Shown one piece after another: positions 15,044-24,271 of a stretch of DNA of 64,000 bases. Location of the stretch: IMG/VR virus record IMGVR_UViG_3300030101_002616, positions 1-64,000 of that record; one strand, given 5' to 3'. This DNA comes from a virus. The notes beneath the pieces are model-generated. The model saw nothing but the letters and a program-made list of their open reading frames with translations, was not told the origin of the DNA and searched no databases. The stretch's first letter is position 1. Every line of letters starts with the position of its first letter. The translations under genes were made by a program, and so were the position numbers.

Positions 15044-15982
15044 ATGGCAAGACATTTGTATATTGGAAATGCTCAAGCAGTAGCCTATGATGGTAACGGA
15101 TTGTTAGCTGACGGTGCAATTGACATCCAAAAACTAAGCAATGATGGACCTACTTCATTAGCACCAGGTGATGTTTTAGCAGACTCTGATCAAATTAGAG
15201 TAGTTCAAGGCGGACCTGCTGGGATTGATGTAAACATTGTATCTCCTTGGATTTACGGTAGAGACGTAGTAGCATGGGGTGGTAGATCTCACGCAGCACA
15301 AGCTGCTCAAGTATCTACTGTTACTATAGCTACAAACGCAACTGCTGCTGCAAATCACACTATTAAAATTGTAAACTTAACTGATGGTGCTGAGCCTTTT
15401 GAGTTAAAAAGTTATGAAATAGCTGTAGCTGCTGGTGCAACTCCAGTAACTCAAGCTGCTGCTTTTGTAGCTGCTTTGAATGCTGATTTACCTCATTGGA
15501 TTAATACAGCAGTTGATAGTGGTGGTGGTGTAATAACTTTAACAGGTTTTACAAAAGGCGCAACTAAAGCTGATGGATCTGTTCAAGGTGAAGTAGTTTT
15601 ATTTGATGTTGTAGACGATTTAGACGGAGACAACGGAACAACTGCTGCTTTTGCAACTACAACAGCTGCATCAAGAGGTAATGGTGATAGTCACTATGTT
15701 AAAGAAATGGAAGAAGAATTAAGAGGTGCACAGTATGGTTTTTATAACCGTATTCACCAACCTAATACTCCAGCTCAAAGCACTGTAATTGGTGATTCAT
15801 ATGATATGTATCATATTGTAGCTACTAAGGACGGTTCTTCAGCTTCTCAAATTCACGGTGTAGATAACTTAATTGAAATCTATATTGCATTTGATAATGG
15901 AACAGCTGCTTTAACTATGGCTTTAGAAGGACAGCTTAATCCTTATCTATTTGATGCTGGATTTGCAAACGTTAACTTATAA
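15044..15982 (+). CDS. probable abundant virion protein (312 aa)
   Basis: A neutral, Ala/Thr/Gly-rich, beta-strand-rich protein (MARHLYIGNAQAVAYDGNG; a central region with many ATT/ATA repeats of amino-acid type; VDNLIEIYIAFDNGTAALTM near the end). There is no signal peptide. Good codon use and hairpins on both sides of the two-gene unit 15044-16511 suggest strong expression, so it is probably a head decoration or other major virion protein rather than an enzyme. No named family recognised. Confidence 0.6.
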   Translation: MARHLYIGNAQAVAYDGNGLLADGAIDIQKLSNDGPTSLAPGDVLADSDQIRVVQGGPAGIDVNIVSPWIYGRDVVAWGGRSHAAQAAQVSTVTIATNATAAANHTIKIVNLTDGAEPFELKSYEIAVAAGATPVTQAAAFVAALNADLPHWINTAVDSGGGVITLTGFTKGATKADGSVQGEVVLFDVVDDLDGDNGTTAAFATTTAASRGNGDSHYVKEMEEELRGAQYGFYNRIHQPNTPAQSTVIGDSYDMYHIVATKDGSSASQIHGVDNLIEIYIAFDNGTAALTMALEGQLNPYLFDAGFANVNL

Positions 15983-16007
15983 TATTAATCTTTTAAAACT
16001 TTAAAAA

Positions 16008-16511
16008 ATGGCAAATAACATTTATAAACCTACAATGGTTAAAGCAGTTTGGGATATAGGAGTTAGCGGTACTTTAGCAACTAACAAATCTTATGCTCCA
16101 AGCACAAGTACTAACAGCGATAGCGGTTATGTAGCAGATAAAAGTATTATCATTCCTGAAGGATCTTTAATTCTTCGTGCTTATACATACTGTGAAACAG
16201 CATTAAGTGATGATGATGATAACTCAACAACTCTAGCTTTAGGTTATACTGGAGCTACAGGAGCTTTCATTGCAGCAACTGCATGTAACACAGCTCAGTA
16301 TGGAGCAGGTATTGGTATGACTTTAGTAGACAACTATGCTTTAGACGGAAACGCTCTAACAAACACCGCTATGGGTGCAGCAAGAGACGCTACTTTATTG
16401 TATACTGCCGCAGATGTTGAATTATTGTTAACTCTTAACAATGACCACAACATTGATGCTGGTAAAATTACTTTATTCGTAGAGTATGTACAAACTGGAG
16501 ATATAGCATAA
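16008..16511 (+). CDS. probable abundant virion/decoration protein (167 aa)
   Basis: A beta-rich protein (KAVWDIGVSGTLATNKSYAP; LILRAYTYCETALSDDDDNS; AADVELLLTLNNDHNIDAGK) with the look of a small jelly-roll or decoration domain. The leader is TTAAAACTTTAAAA, as in 13034. It is followed by a strong terminator. Likely cotranscribed with the 15044 gene and made in quantity. No named family recognised. Confidence 0.6.
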   Translation: MANNIYKPTMVKAVWDIGVSGTLATNKSYAPSTSTNSDSGYVADKSIIIPEGSLILRAYTYCETALSDDDDNSTTLALGYTGATGAFIAATACNTAQYGAGIGMTLVDNYALDGNALTNTAMGAARDATLLYTAADVELLLTLNNDHNIDAGKITLFVEYVQTGDIA

Positions 16512-16524
16512 TCTCTTAACATAT

Positions 16525-16566
16525 AAGACTCGCAGGGGACTAGTTTCCCCTGTAGGTCTTTTTTTA
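16525..16566 (+). terminator. rho-independent terminator
   Basis: Outer arms AAGACT / GGTCTT enclose CAGGGGA and TTCCCCTG around a short loop, followed by seven T residues. The next gene starts only 17 bases later, so downstream genes depend on read-through or on a promoter overlapping this site. Confidence 0.9.
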
Positions 16567-16582
16567 CAAAAAACAAAACAAT

Positions 16583-17116
16583 ATGAGTTTAATAGTATCG
16601 TCTACAGCAGACTGCCAATATATAGTAATTAGAATACCAGCTAACTCTTATGGAGGAGGTAGTGGTTATCAAGGTGGAACTCCTCTAACAGTAAAAGTAT
16701 CTTTATTAGATAGTTTTTATGAATTTACTGTTGCTACAACTGCATCAGACGTTGTAACACTAGTTTCACCTAATCAGGTAGGTGGTGGAGAGCATGGACT
16801 ATTTTTAGTAGAAGCTATTCTGGACGGAAACGTTGTAGGAAAAGCAGGAGCATTATTAGCATGTGATGTATTATGCTGTATTGCAAGTAAAATGGAAGAA
16901 CTATTAGACTGCGACTGCGATTGTAACAAATGTTCAGAACACTTTGTTGAAGCACAAAAAATATTTTTACTGCTAAAAACAGCAGAATCACAATTAGATA
17001 CATCTTATCTTAATTCACCTACATTAAGTCAAATACACGCTATAATAGATAGCGCTAGAGAAAAATATGAAACTGCCCAAGACATGTGCGCTGGCCATTG
17101 CGGGTGTAACTGTTAA
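16583..17116 (+). CDS. cysteine-rich virion-region protein (177 aa)
   Basis: The N-terminal 90 residues form a beta domain (DCQYIVIRIPANSYGGGSGY); the C-terminal half is helical with clusters of Cys (CDVLCC, CDCDCNKC, CAGHCGCNC), 14 in all by eye. These could bind metal or form disulfides outside the cell. It is placed just after the terminator and just before the 1488-residue fibre-like gene, so it may be a fibre adaptor. Not recognised as a named family. Confidence 0.55.
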   Translation: MSLIVSSTADCQYIVIRIPANSYGGGSGYQGGTPLTVKVSLLDSFYEFTVATTASDVVTLVSPNQVGGGEHGLFLVEAILDGNVVGKAGALLACDVLCCIASKMEELLDCDCDCNKCSEHFVEAQKIFLLLKTAESQLDTSYLNSPTLSQIHAIIDSAREKYETAQDMCAGHCGCNC

Positions 17117-17118
17117 TT

Positions 17119-20100
17119 ATGGCAAAGGGATTACAAACTTTTCTTAGTTATAAATACCTAAAAGATGCTTCAGGTATTCAATATCTTGTACTTATATCTC
17201 ATGTAAGTAATCCTGTTATTGGTGCTGCAGGTCTTGGAAAGGGTTTTACTTTAACTCCTAAAACTGTAAGTACTTTAAAAGATGGTAACAGAGAACAAGT
17301 ATATACTTATACAGGTTCTGGTAATGTAACCGCAAATTTTAAAGAAGGTCAAACTATAACTATCAGTGTATCTGATATTCCAAAAGGCAGTGAACTTGCA
17401 GTTCCTTTTGACTCCTTAGAAAGATCTTTTAATTTTGATGTATCATCTGAATCTTTACTTGGGTATGATATATCTGATGCTTTATTCTATTCAGAAGGTA
17501 CGGCTAGCTATAGAGAAAGTTATATACTACCACAATCTAGTAATCCTCATTTAGATACTAGTAGCAGAACAGATTTTTATTATACAGCAGATGGCTCTGC
17601 TGCATACATGGGATCTACCAGCCTACAAAACAAATTTTTAAATAATATAGGTTATAGTAATAGAGGATCTGATAGTACTGATTTAGGTAAATTCAGAGGA
17701 GGATCTGATGATAATACTTCAGTTGAATTTACTACTACCCACCAAACTCCAGTTGCCGGACAAACAACTGGTCCTGCAACGCAAGGGGGTATAGTAGCAT
17801 TTAGTTTTATACCTAGAACTAGTGCTGTTGATGACACCCCATTACCTATTATTGATGTATGTCAAGATCCTCAAGCTACTAATTTCTATTTAACAGGCTG
17901 TATAAACGAAGAGTTACCCTGTGTAGATTCAGGAACTACTCATGCTAATGATTGTGAAGGAGTTGCTTTAACAGCAGATATAATAAATAACAGCGTCTTA
18001 ACTAATGGGTCATGTTGTGAATATACAACTGGATGTGAAGATTTTAATGTAGTTATAGGTGATATAACAGCAGCTAATATAGACGTAGCAAATGGTACTA
18101 TTAATATAACAGTATCTGGAGGAACGCAAAATTATACTGCAGTAGTTGGTGCTATAGAACTAGATAATCCAGAAAATTCATTTAGCACTCAAACTACAAA
18201 TAGTATTTCTACTGATGAATTTACTCTTAGCAGTTTATTTCCTGGTAAATATAATCTTAGTGTAACAGATTCTACATCAGGTACAGCTTGTAATCAAAGA
18301 ATAGAGTTTATTGTACCACCAAAAGGATCTGATCCTGGTGGTGAAGGAGATTTTGGATGTAAAGATACTAGCTCAGCAATCAATCACGATAACTCTGTTA
18401 CTACACACCAAGATAGACTATGTGTTTTTTGTGATGCTGACTCTGGTTTATTATTTGCAGATTCTACTAATCCAACATTTTTAGGAAATGCTTTTGTTCC
18501 TACTTCTGACAGTCCTATTTTTAATTTTAATAATGCTACAAGCACTCCAGAAGGTGTAAGTATTGAAAATGGTTCACTTACTTTTCTTGGTGTTCAACTA
18601 TTTAATGAAGATATTAACTTATCTGAGCCTCCTGCAGTTCATAATTTTAATCCTCTTGAAGAGTTTACTACTGATCAAGCTAGTATGTTTGATTATCAGT
18701 TGTACAGAATTGATTCAGAAGTAGACGGGTTACTGAATGAAATTAATCTTGCTGAATCAGGAAATGTAAAAGCTTGGCTAACTGCTAATGCAACAGCTGT
18801 AGGAAGTGTGGTTCAAACTACGGGTGCAGCACACTCATTTACAAGTTTAGGTCCAGGAACCTATACAGTATTAGTTACATATGATGCAGATGGAACTCCA
18901 AATGGTGATCCAGAAGAAGAACAATGTTATTATGTACCTATACCTCAAACTGTCTATCAAAGAGGATGTACTGATCCAACTGCTGATAACTACAACACTG
19001 CTTTTGAGTCTGATCCAAATTCATTTTTACCAAGTGAGGGTTGTTTTTATCCGCCCCAAACTTGCAATGATCCAGGAATAGTATTTGATGCTGTAGTTTC
19101 ATGCAATGCAGACGACGGAACTATACAAATTGACTCAATAGATTTTGTATCACTTAATCCTGATATATTAGATGCAGGAGTAAATGGGTTTATTGTAACT
19201 CAGGATCATGTAAACCCACCATTTGGAGCAGGAGTAATTGTTGCTGCAGGAGGATCTGGATTTGCTGCTCTTCAATATATTGCGTGGGAACTTTTTTGTT
19301 ACGATCTTTTTAATAGTAGTATTGATCCTAATATGCATTGGATGAGTTTACCAGTTGGATTTCCTCAAGGCTATGTAAACTCTGAAGGTGTTGTACCTGC
19401 TAGTGGGGCTGGTAACCTTGCAAACATGTATAGAATACTTTCAACAATAACTTTTGCTGATGGAACTGATTTATTTCTTGGAGAAATAGGTTTAGGTGAC
19501 CTTTTACCAAATACAGTTCCTTTTGATACTCCAAATCTTGTAAATTATGGTGAAGTAACTTGTGAGCATATAAGTACACACGGTACTCCTACTTCTGTAA
19601 CATTTAATTATAACTATGGGGAATATAATGTATATGGAGAAAGCGCATCTTATACACATATTTTTACAATAAGTCAACTAGAACAATTTACTGGTTGTTG
19701 TGAATTTTCAGAACCTGAACCTGAAGGCTGTACTGATCCTACTGCAACAAACTTTGATCCAGCTGCTATAATAGACGACGGTTCTTGTATTTACCCTGAA
19801 CCCCCAGTGGTTCCAGGTTGCACAGACCCTACAGCTACAAACTTTGACCCACTTGCTACAGTCGACGATGGATCATGTGAATACATTCAACAAGGTTCTT
19901 GGTTACAAGCTGATTGTTTTACTTGTTCTTACAATGAAAACTTTCCTAATGGATTTGAAACCCAAGAAGAGTGTGAAGATTCTATTGAGTCTAACACAGA
20001 CTGTTGTGTTCTTGAGACTTATGTTAATAATGCTGGTGATATTATGGGTACCCTTCCAGTATTAGATACAACTAACTCAAGTTCAATTTTTAATGATGTG

Positions 20101-21585
20101 ACAGGATTATGTGACGATCAATCTACTGGTTCGTTCGTTTTTACTTTTCCTTCTGGTTTAAACAACAGTGTATTTAATATGACTAGCAATGTATCTTTCT
20201 TTTGGAGAGTAGGTACTCTTTGTTGTCCTAGTGTACAATATAGTAATATCTGGTCCGGAGCTCTAACTAATGATTTTGGAGAGGTTACTGATGCAATTAC
20301 TAATATGGATACGTCAGATTTAATAGATTTAACTGGTGCAACCCAGTCCATTACTGTGAATGGTATAGAAAGTGGACAATACATAATGTGGTTTTATTTC
20401 TTTGATATACCTTTTGATGCTACTGGGGCAGACCCAATAAATGGCCTACCATACCAAGATGGTGGACAATCTTGTACTACTTACACAGTAAATATTGATA
20501 TTGGCATAGATGATTGTGATGATAGTATTGTACATGGTTGTACTGATCCTGAAGCAGATAATTATAATGAAAGTGCAACTGTAGATGATGGAACATGTAC
20601 ATACACAGATATTAATGACGACAATCCTGATGGTGGTGATGGTGGTGATCCAGGAGGTCCTGGTGGTCCTGATGAAGAAGTTGGTTGTGATTGCGGAGAT
20701 GGTACATATTCTCCAGCATGTTGTCCACCTACTGCAATTTGTGGATGTCAAGATCCAAATGCAAGTAATTTTAATCCAAATGCCACTTATTATGATCCAA
20801 CCGCAGATGGTTGTGGGTGTGAATATGATGGAGATCCTCCATTTGTAGGTGATCCACCAATTACATCAACTGTTTTAGCTTGTGTTCCTAGAACTATTCA
20901 TAAATTAATAAGATACAATAATGAGTGTATAGCAAGGGCAGGTCATAGAGTTTATACTAAACATATAACGGGATTAGGCAATAGTTGTTCTAATATGGAA
21001 ACTATGAAAATGGTTATTATTAATGATCTTATTAGTAGACTAGGGCTACCTTGTATATTTAATTGTTCAGATAATGATACGCCTGCTCCAGATACAGCTT
21101 CTAATGTTTGTAAAGATAATTGGACTAATAATGGTTCTTTATACTGGAATCCAGCAGATGCAGCAGCTAATATATATAATTTAGGAATACATGTTAGAAG
21201 ACCATTTGTACCTAACCCAGGTGGTTTACCAGCACCTATATATGTTGCTATATCTAACTCTGGATTAGACATAGATCCATTCTCTAACAATTCAGCTAGT
21301 GGATGGAAGTTATGTAAAACAGAATCTATAGTAAATGAAAAGAATAATTATTTACCAAACTTTCTTAAATTTGCACACGAGTATTGTAAAAATTGTGGAA
21401 TACCTCCATATAGAATAGATGATACTCTTTCTTCAAGTGTTACAGATACATTTACTACTGGTGGAAATGATATAACAGCAGGGGGGACTACATTTGATAA
21501 TACTTCAGATCAAACAGATCTAACAACTCTTGACGATATAGAGGGAAATGAAACAGATAACGAAACAGGAGGTTTATACTCTTAA
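17119..21585 (+). CDS. large cysteine-rich fibre/adhesin-like virion protein (1488 aa)
   Basis: The N-terminal 120 residues look like a virion attachment domain (MAKGLQTFLSYKYLKDASGI). The middle is a string of beta domains including five or more calcium-binding-like modules of the form GCTDPTATNFDP...DDGSC (near nucleotides 18964, 19726, 19816, 20533 and 20740), and others that are degenerate. A Gly/Pro/Asp linker follows (near 20635), and the last 200 residues form a separate domain with Cys (TIHKLIRYNNECIARAGHRV). There is no signal peptide or sorting domain, so it is expected on the virion. Receptor binding is inferred. The same repeats occur in the secreted protein encoded at 26820-28829. 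Confidence 0.65.
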   Translation: MAKGLQTFLSYKYLKDASGIQYLVLISHVSNPVIGAAGLGKGFTLTPKTVSTLKDGNREQVYTYTGSGNVTANFKEGQTITISVSDIPKGSELAVPFDSLERSFNFDVSSESLLGYDISDALFYSEGTASYRESYILPQSSNPHLDTSSRTDFYYTADGSAAYMGSTSLQNKFLNNIGYSNRGSDSTDLGKFRGGSDDNTSVEFTTTHQTPVAGQTTGPATQGGIVAFSFIPRTSAVDDTPLPIIDVCQDPQATNFYLTGCINEELPCVDSGTTHANDCEGVALTADIINNSVLTNGSCCEYTTGCEDFNVVIGDITAANIDVANGTINITVSGGTQNYTAVVGAIELDNPENSFSTQTTNSISTDEFTLSSLFPGKYNLSVTDSTSGTACNQRIEFIVPPKGSDPGGEGDFGCKDTSSAINHDNSVTTHQDRLCVFCDADSGLLFADSTNPTFLGNAFVPTSDSPIFNFNNATSTPEGVSIENGSLTFLGVQLFNEDINLSEPPAVHNFNPLEEFTTDQASMFDYQLYRIDSEVDGLLNEINLAESGNVKAWLTANATAVGSVVQTTGAAHSFTSLGPGTYTVLVTYDADGTPNGDPEEEQCYYVPIPQTVYQRGCTDPTADNYNTAFESDPNSFLPSEGCFYPPQTCNDPGIVFDAVVSCNADDGTIQIDSIDFVSLNPDILDAGVNGFIVTQDHVNPPFGAGVIVAAGGSGFAALQYIAWELFCYDLFNSSIDPNMHWMSLPVGFPQGYVNSEGVVPASGAGNLANMYRILSTITFADGTDLFLGEIGLGDLLPNTVPFDTPNLVNYGEVTCEHISTHGTPTSVTFNYNYGEYNVYGESASYTHIFTISQLEQFTGCCEFSEPEPEGCTDPTATNFDPAAIIDDGSCIYPEPPVVPGCTDPTATNFDPLATVDDGSCEYIQQGSWLQADCFTCSYNENFPNGFETQEECEDSIESNTDCCVLETYVNNAGDIMGTLPVLDTTNSSSIFNDVTGLCDDQSTGSFVFTFPSGLNNSVFNMTSNVSFFWRVGTLCCPSVQYSNIWSGALTNDFGEVTDAITNMDTSDLIDLTGATQSITVNGIESGQYIMWFYFFDIPFDATGADPINGLPYQDGGQSCTTYTVNIDIGIDDCDDSIVHGCTDPEADNYNESATVDDGTCTYTDINDDNPDGGDGGDPGGPGGPDEEVGCDCGDGTYSPACCPPTAICGCQDPNASNFNPNATYYDPTADGCGCEYDGDPPFVGDPPITSTVLACVPRTIHKLIRYNNECIARAGHRVYTKHITGLGNSCSNMETMKMVIINDLISRLGLPCIFNCSDNDTPAPDTASNVCKDNWTNNGSLYWNPADAAANIYNLGIHVRRPFVPNPGGLPAPIYVAISNSGLDIDPFSNNSASGWKLCKTESIVNEKNNYLPNFLKFAHEYCKNCGIPPYRIDDTLSSSVTDTFTTGGNDITAGGTTFDNTSDQTDLTTLDDIEGNETDNETGGLYS

Positions 21586-21599
21586 AATAATATAATAAA

Positions 21600-23120
21600 A
21601 TGGCAGAAATAACAACACTAAGTACCCTTTCAAAAACTAGCGTAGCGTCTACAGATTTTTTACTCGTAGCTAACTCTAGCACAAAATCGGCTAAAAAATT
21701 ACAACTACAAACGTTGTTTCCAGCAGTGTCTACAGCAGGCACAAGCTCGCAAGAGCTCTATACGAGCGCTACACTAACAAATAAAAATCAGATTGTATTC
21801 AAAGGACTGAAGTCTGCTGATACTAAAGTAACTGTAACTACAGCAAGTAATAACTTAGTAATTACACTAGTAGAAGCACAGATAGATCTTAATGCCTGTG
21901 ATAATAGTAGTGCAGGATTCTTAAAGACAATTAATAACTCAAACTGGAGTGGTACTGACTTAGCAGTAGTAAATGGAGGTACAGGACTATCAGCGATAAC
22001 AAAAGGTTCAGTTCTATATGCTAATGATACAGACACAATAGCAGCTACAGCAGCAATGTCTACAAACGGACAACTGCTTATAGGTAATGCAACTAATGGC
22101 TTTCCATCAGTAGCAACACTTACAGCTGGAGCTAATATGACTGTTACTAATGGTGCAGGTACAATTACACTTGCAGCTAGTTTAGCAAGTTTAGCATCTA
22201 ATTTAGATACAGGTAGTTTTAATATTGACTTGAATACTAACTACATTAGTGATGATGGATCTGATAGAGGTATATATGTGCATACTAATGGTAAAACAAT
22301 ACTTAATGACTCAGGATCAACTTTAACTACAGGTGAAGCCACAGGTCAGTTAAATATACAAGGTAGTACAGCCACAGCAATTACAATAGGTAATACTGCT
22401 GCATATCAATCTACGTACACTGTTCAAACCACAACATCAGCATCTGGAACTGCGGGGGCTAATTTAGCTGTAAATGCAGCTACTGCGGGTGGTGGAAATA
22501 TGGATGGTGGTGATTTAAGACTTTCAGCAGGTACTGCTACAGGATCTGGTAATGGAGGTGATGCATCACTATCCGGAGGAGATGCAGCATCAGGAGATGC
22601 AGGTAATGTATTATTAAGAACATATACAAGTGGAGGATCAATAACTACAGCATTAACTGTAGATACTAATCAAGATGTATCAGTAGAAACAGGTAATCTA
22701 TTTGTAAAAGCAAAACCTATTTATGCAAGAGCATCTAGTACGGCAGCATTTATACAATACCAAGGAGCTGAAGCTACTACAGATGATGGCACTACAGCAG
22801 TATCAGCTGCTAACATATTAACAGGTATTGTAAAATGTACACCTACAGCTGATAGAAGTAAAGCTACAGATACAGCATCTAACTTAATATCAGGATTATC
22901 TCTAACAGCAGATAACGATAGCTTTGACTTTAGTTTTATTAATTTAACAACTGACGGACAAGATAACGTAACGCTTACAGGAGGAACAGGTGTAACACTT
23001 GTAGGTAATATGGTAATACACGCACAGGATGCATCAGATGATGCAGTATCTATAGGTGTAGGAAGATTTAGAATAAGAAGAACCGGTGCTAGTGCAGTAA
23101 CCATGTACAGAATCGGATAA
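21600..23120 (+). CDS. tail or head fibre protein (506 aa)
   Basis: A low-complexity Ser/Thr/Ala/Gly fibre with NGGTGLSAITKGSVLYAND-type stretches typical of phage fibre shafts, a region of GGDL...G repeats (about residues 296-340), and a compact C-terminal beta domain (FDFSFINLTTDGQDNVTLTG, GRFRIRRTGASAVTMYRIG). The N-terminus (MAEITTLSTLSKTSVASTDF) is probably the virion anchor. Gly-rich repeats are shared with the fibre encoded at 29293-30447, which suggests duplication. Receptor binding outside the cell is the likely role. Confidence 0.65.
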   Translation: MAEITTLSTLSKTSVASTDFLLVANSSTKSAKKLQLQTLFPAVSTAGTSSQELYTSATLTNKNQIVFKGLKSADTKVTVTTASNNLVITLVEAQIDLNACDNSSAGFLKTINNSNWSGTDLAVVNGGTGLSAITKGSVLYANDTDTIAATAAMSTNGQLLIGNATNGFPSVATLTAGANMTVTNGAGTITLAASLASLASNLDTGSFNIDLNTNYISDDGSDRGIYVHTNGKTILNDSGSTLTTGEATGQLNIQGSTATAITIGNTAAYQSTYTVQTTTSASGTAGANLAVNAATAGGGNMDGGDLRLSAGTATGSGNGGDASLSGGDAASGDAGNVLLRTYTSGGSITTALTVDTNQDVSVETGNLFVKAKPIYARASSTAAFIQYQGAEATTDDGTTAVSAANILTGIVKCTPTADRSKATDTASNLISGLSLTADNDSFDFSFINLTTDGQDNVTLTGGTGVTLVGNMVIHAQDASDDAVSIGVGRFRIRRTGASAVTMYRIG

Positions 23121-23145
23121 TATTAACCAATTAATTATATAGACA

Positions 23146-23547
23146 ATGAAAGTAAAAATGAAAAATGGTGAGTTTGTTGAATTGTTCAACGGACTAACAG
23201 CAGTACAACAACTAAAAGGAGTTAAGTTTGGATTGTTAGTATCTAAGAATATTAGAGTAATACAAGAAGAACTTAAGGACATCGAAGAAGCTAGTAAGCC
23301 TAGTGAAGAGTTTTTAGAGTTGTCACAGAAGATGCAAGTTCTTATGAACAAAAAAGATGACGAAGCAATAGCTAAGTTAGAAAAAGAAAATAAAGAACTT
23401 GTTGATGCTCGTAAAGAGCAGTTAGCTGAGATAGATAAACTACTATTAGAAGAAACTGAAGTTGAACTGCACGGCATACCAGAAAACTGTTTACCAACAG
23501 ATATTACTGGTGAACAAATTATTAACATAGATAAAATTATAGAATAA
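23146..23547 (+). CDS. coiled-coil protein (133 aa)
   Basis: A short beta start (MKVKMKNGEFVELFNGL) is followed by a long charged helix, about residues 30-108 (QEELKDIEEASKPSEEF, then KLEKENKELVDARKEQLAE), and an acidic end. It probably oligomerises. Similar small coiled-coil proteins sit beside fibre genes in marine phages, but the function is unknown to me. It shares the TAATG overlap with the next gene. Confidence 0.55.
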   Translation: MKVKMKNGEFVELFNGLTAVQQLKGVKFGLLVSKNIRVIQEELKDIEEASKPSEEFLELSQKMQVLMNKKDDEAIAKLEKENKELVDARKEQLAEIDKLLLEETEVELHGIPENCLPTDITGEQIINIDKIIE

Positions 23548-23858
23548 TGGCTCAAACAATTTCAGAAAGCTTATTAAAAAATACTCTTGATGTTTTAAGT
23601 GAAAGTATGTCTCCACAAGTAGTGCATATGATTGATGATACTGTAGAACATACAGGACCATATTTTGCAATAGCTGCATTAGAAGAATCTGTTATAGATA
23701 CTTCAGAATGTACTACAAATATCACAGATGCAGCAGCAACAATTACAATACCAAAAGGTATGACTATATATGGTGATTTTGACTCTATTGAGTTAGATAG
23801 TGGTAAAGTTTTAGCATACGCAAGAAAAGGAATAGTACCTGTAAATGCAGGCGGATAA
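23547..23858 (+). CDS. small virion-region protein (103 aa)
   Basis: A helical N-terminus (MAQTISESLLKNTLDVLSES) and a compact beta domain at the C-terminus (ITIPKGMTIYGDFDSIELDS, GKVLAYARKG). The latter block recurs in marine phage structural proteins of unknown role. No signal peptide. Probably part of a fibre or spike. Confidence 0.5.
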   Translation: MAQTISESLLKNTLDVLSESMSPQVVHMIDDTVEHTGPYFAIAALEESVIDTSECTTNITDAAATITIPKGMTIYGDFDSIELDSGKVLAYARKGIVPVNAGG

Positions 23859-23883
23859 TATTAAATATTAATAAAAAAAGAAT

Positions 23884-24270
23884 ATGGGAACATTAAGTGT
23901 TAAATTAGAATTAATAAGTAGAGGTTTTGGAACCCCTACAAAAATAAGAGTTACAGATCTTATAACTACGACTAATCCTTCACAAACTTTGTCTCGTGTA
24001 AGTGCAACCACTACAGGAGGTGACACTATCATTCTTCCTAATGCTAATGTAGAACGTTTTGTCTATATAAAACATTTAGGATTAAACTCAGCAGGAGCAA
24101 GAAACGTAACAGATAAATTAAAAGTAGAATATTCTGATGGCAATCATATAGCAGAGCTTAGAGCAGGAGAGTTTTTGTTTTTACCTTATGACACAGGTGG
24201 ATCAGCTCTTTTACAACTAGAAGCTTCTGCAAATACGATACAAGCAGAATATGCATTTTTTACTAGATAG
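23884..24270 (+). CDS. small beta-rich virion-region protein (128 aa)
   Basis: A beta-rich protein (MGTLSVKLELISRGFGTPTK; ERFVYIKHLGLNSAGARN; GEFLFLPYDTGGSALLQLEA) with no signal peptide or membrane segment. The fold is likely a small jelly roll. It stands between fibre genes and the exported lipoprotein gene. Function not recognised. Confidence 0.5.
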   Translation: MGTLSVKLELISRGFGTPTKIRVTDLITTTNPSQTLSRVSATTTGGDTIILPNANVERFVYIKHLGLNSAGARNVTDKLKVEYSDGNHIAELRAGEFLFLPYDTGGSALLQLEASANTIQAEYAFFTR

Positions 24271-24271
24271 A

